Origin: Waddliaceae bacterium
GTDB taxonomy: Bacteria > Chlamydiota > Chlamydiia > Chlamydiales > SLFE01
Reading direction: 5' to 3'
NCBI GenBank assembly: GCA_007124415.1
Contig: SLFE01000044.1
Span: 1-5,329, forward strand
DNA length: 5,329 nucleotides
Shown: positions 5,119 through 5,329 of the stretch, piece after piece
How positions within the stretch are numbered: the first letter of the stretch is position 1
Layout: the number at the start of each line of letters is the position of its first letter
Notes under the pieces: generated by a model
What the model was told of the DNA's origin: nothing
Seen by the model: the letters and a program-made list of their open reading frames with translations, nothing else
Database searches by the model: none
Program-made: the position numbers and the translations under genes

Positions 5119-5329
5119 TTGTTTAATAAGCTGTCAAAATGATTGAAAATTATTTCAGGGTTGTAGGCTTTGAGGTTCGAAGTCCGATAAGCCCTTCTGC
5201 TGAACAAATTGACAACTGCCCCCCTCGCCCTTCCGGTCTTTTGCACAAGGAGCTTTCCAAGTGTTTGAGAGGCCTCGATTCTGTTCATCCTCGAGACGAA
5301 TGGGTCGATATCGAAGAGTACAGGCTCGC
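5115..5329 (-). CDS. C-terminus of a hypothetical protein (partial, runs off right edge)
   Basis: A minus-strand frame is open from the right edge (first full codon 5325-5327) to a TAA at 5115-5117, giving 70 residues. These begin E-P-V-L-F-D-I-D-P-F-V-S-R-M and end F-N-H-F-D-S-L-L-N-N. The composition is protein-like: basic in the middle (Q-K-T-G-R-A-R-G, F-S-R-R-A-Y-R-T) with a helical, hydrophobic end. Another minus frame is also open over much of this stretch but reads less like a protein. I do not recognise the family, and the start lies outside the window. The gene is convergent with the cupin gene and overlaps its end by 4 nt (5115-5118). No terminator is visible between them. Confidence 0.6.
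   Translation of the reverse strand, partial: EPVLFDIDPFVSRMNRIEASQTLGKLLVQKTGRARGAVVNLFSRRAYRTSNLKAYNPEIIFNHFDSLLNN

Overview
The window looks like a piece of a bacterial chromosome, most plausibly from an environmental (non-Chlamydiaceae) member of the Chlamydiae such as the Waddlia/Parachlamydia group. That assignment is an inference from the character of the pseudopilin proteins and the moderate base composition. No rRNA or other taxonomic marker is present. No mobile element, CRISPR array or RNA gene was seen.

Layout. At the left edge, positions 1-56 hold no clear gene, only a small perfect hairpin. A small unidentified gene (57-356, minus) is transcribed divergently from a five-gene operon (about 596-3605, plus). 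An AT-rich intergenic region with a promoter for each direction separates them. The operon encodes four short proteins with N-terminal type IV pilin-like segments, followed by a larger protein with an N-terminal membrane segment. Their order and motifs fit the type II secretion pseudopilins GspG-H-I-J-K. The junctions are tight: a 1-nt TGATG overlap, a junction that appears to have been an ATGA overlap, a 14-nt overlap and a 4-nt ATGA overlap. The secretin, ATPase and platform genes (gspD, gspE, gspF) are not in the window.

Right of the operon is a convergent unidentified gene (3575-4339, minus) whose last 30 or so codons look frameshifted. Divergent from it is a gene (4471-5118, plus) for an exported cupin resembling cysteine dioxygenase. 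The C-terminal 70 codons of a further minus-strand gene (5115 to the right edge) overlap the cupin gene end to end by 4 nt.

How the genes work together. The four pilin-like proteins and the GspK-like protein would assemble into the periplasmic pseudopilus that drives type II secretion through the outer membrane. The exported cupin has a signal peptide, so it would reach the periplasm, but nothing here shows that it is a secretion substrate.

Main points for a second look: (1) the GspH-like gene has an in-frame TAG followed by 23 more coding-like codons ending exactly at an ATGA overlap with the next gene; (2) all four pseudopilins lack the usual Gly before the prepilin peptidase cut and instead share a basic-basic-aromatic motif; (3) the minus-strand gene at 3575-4339 has a probable 3' frameshift, with a terminator-like hairpin just past the alternative stop; (4) the dioxygenase-like cupin is predicted to be exported and seems to lack the substrate-binding Arg. 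I found no clearly novel multi-gene system.
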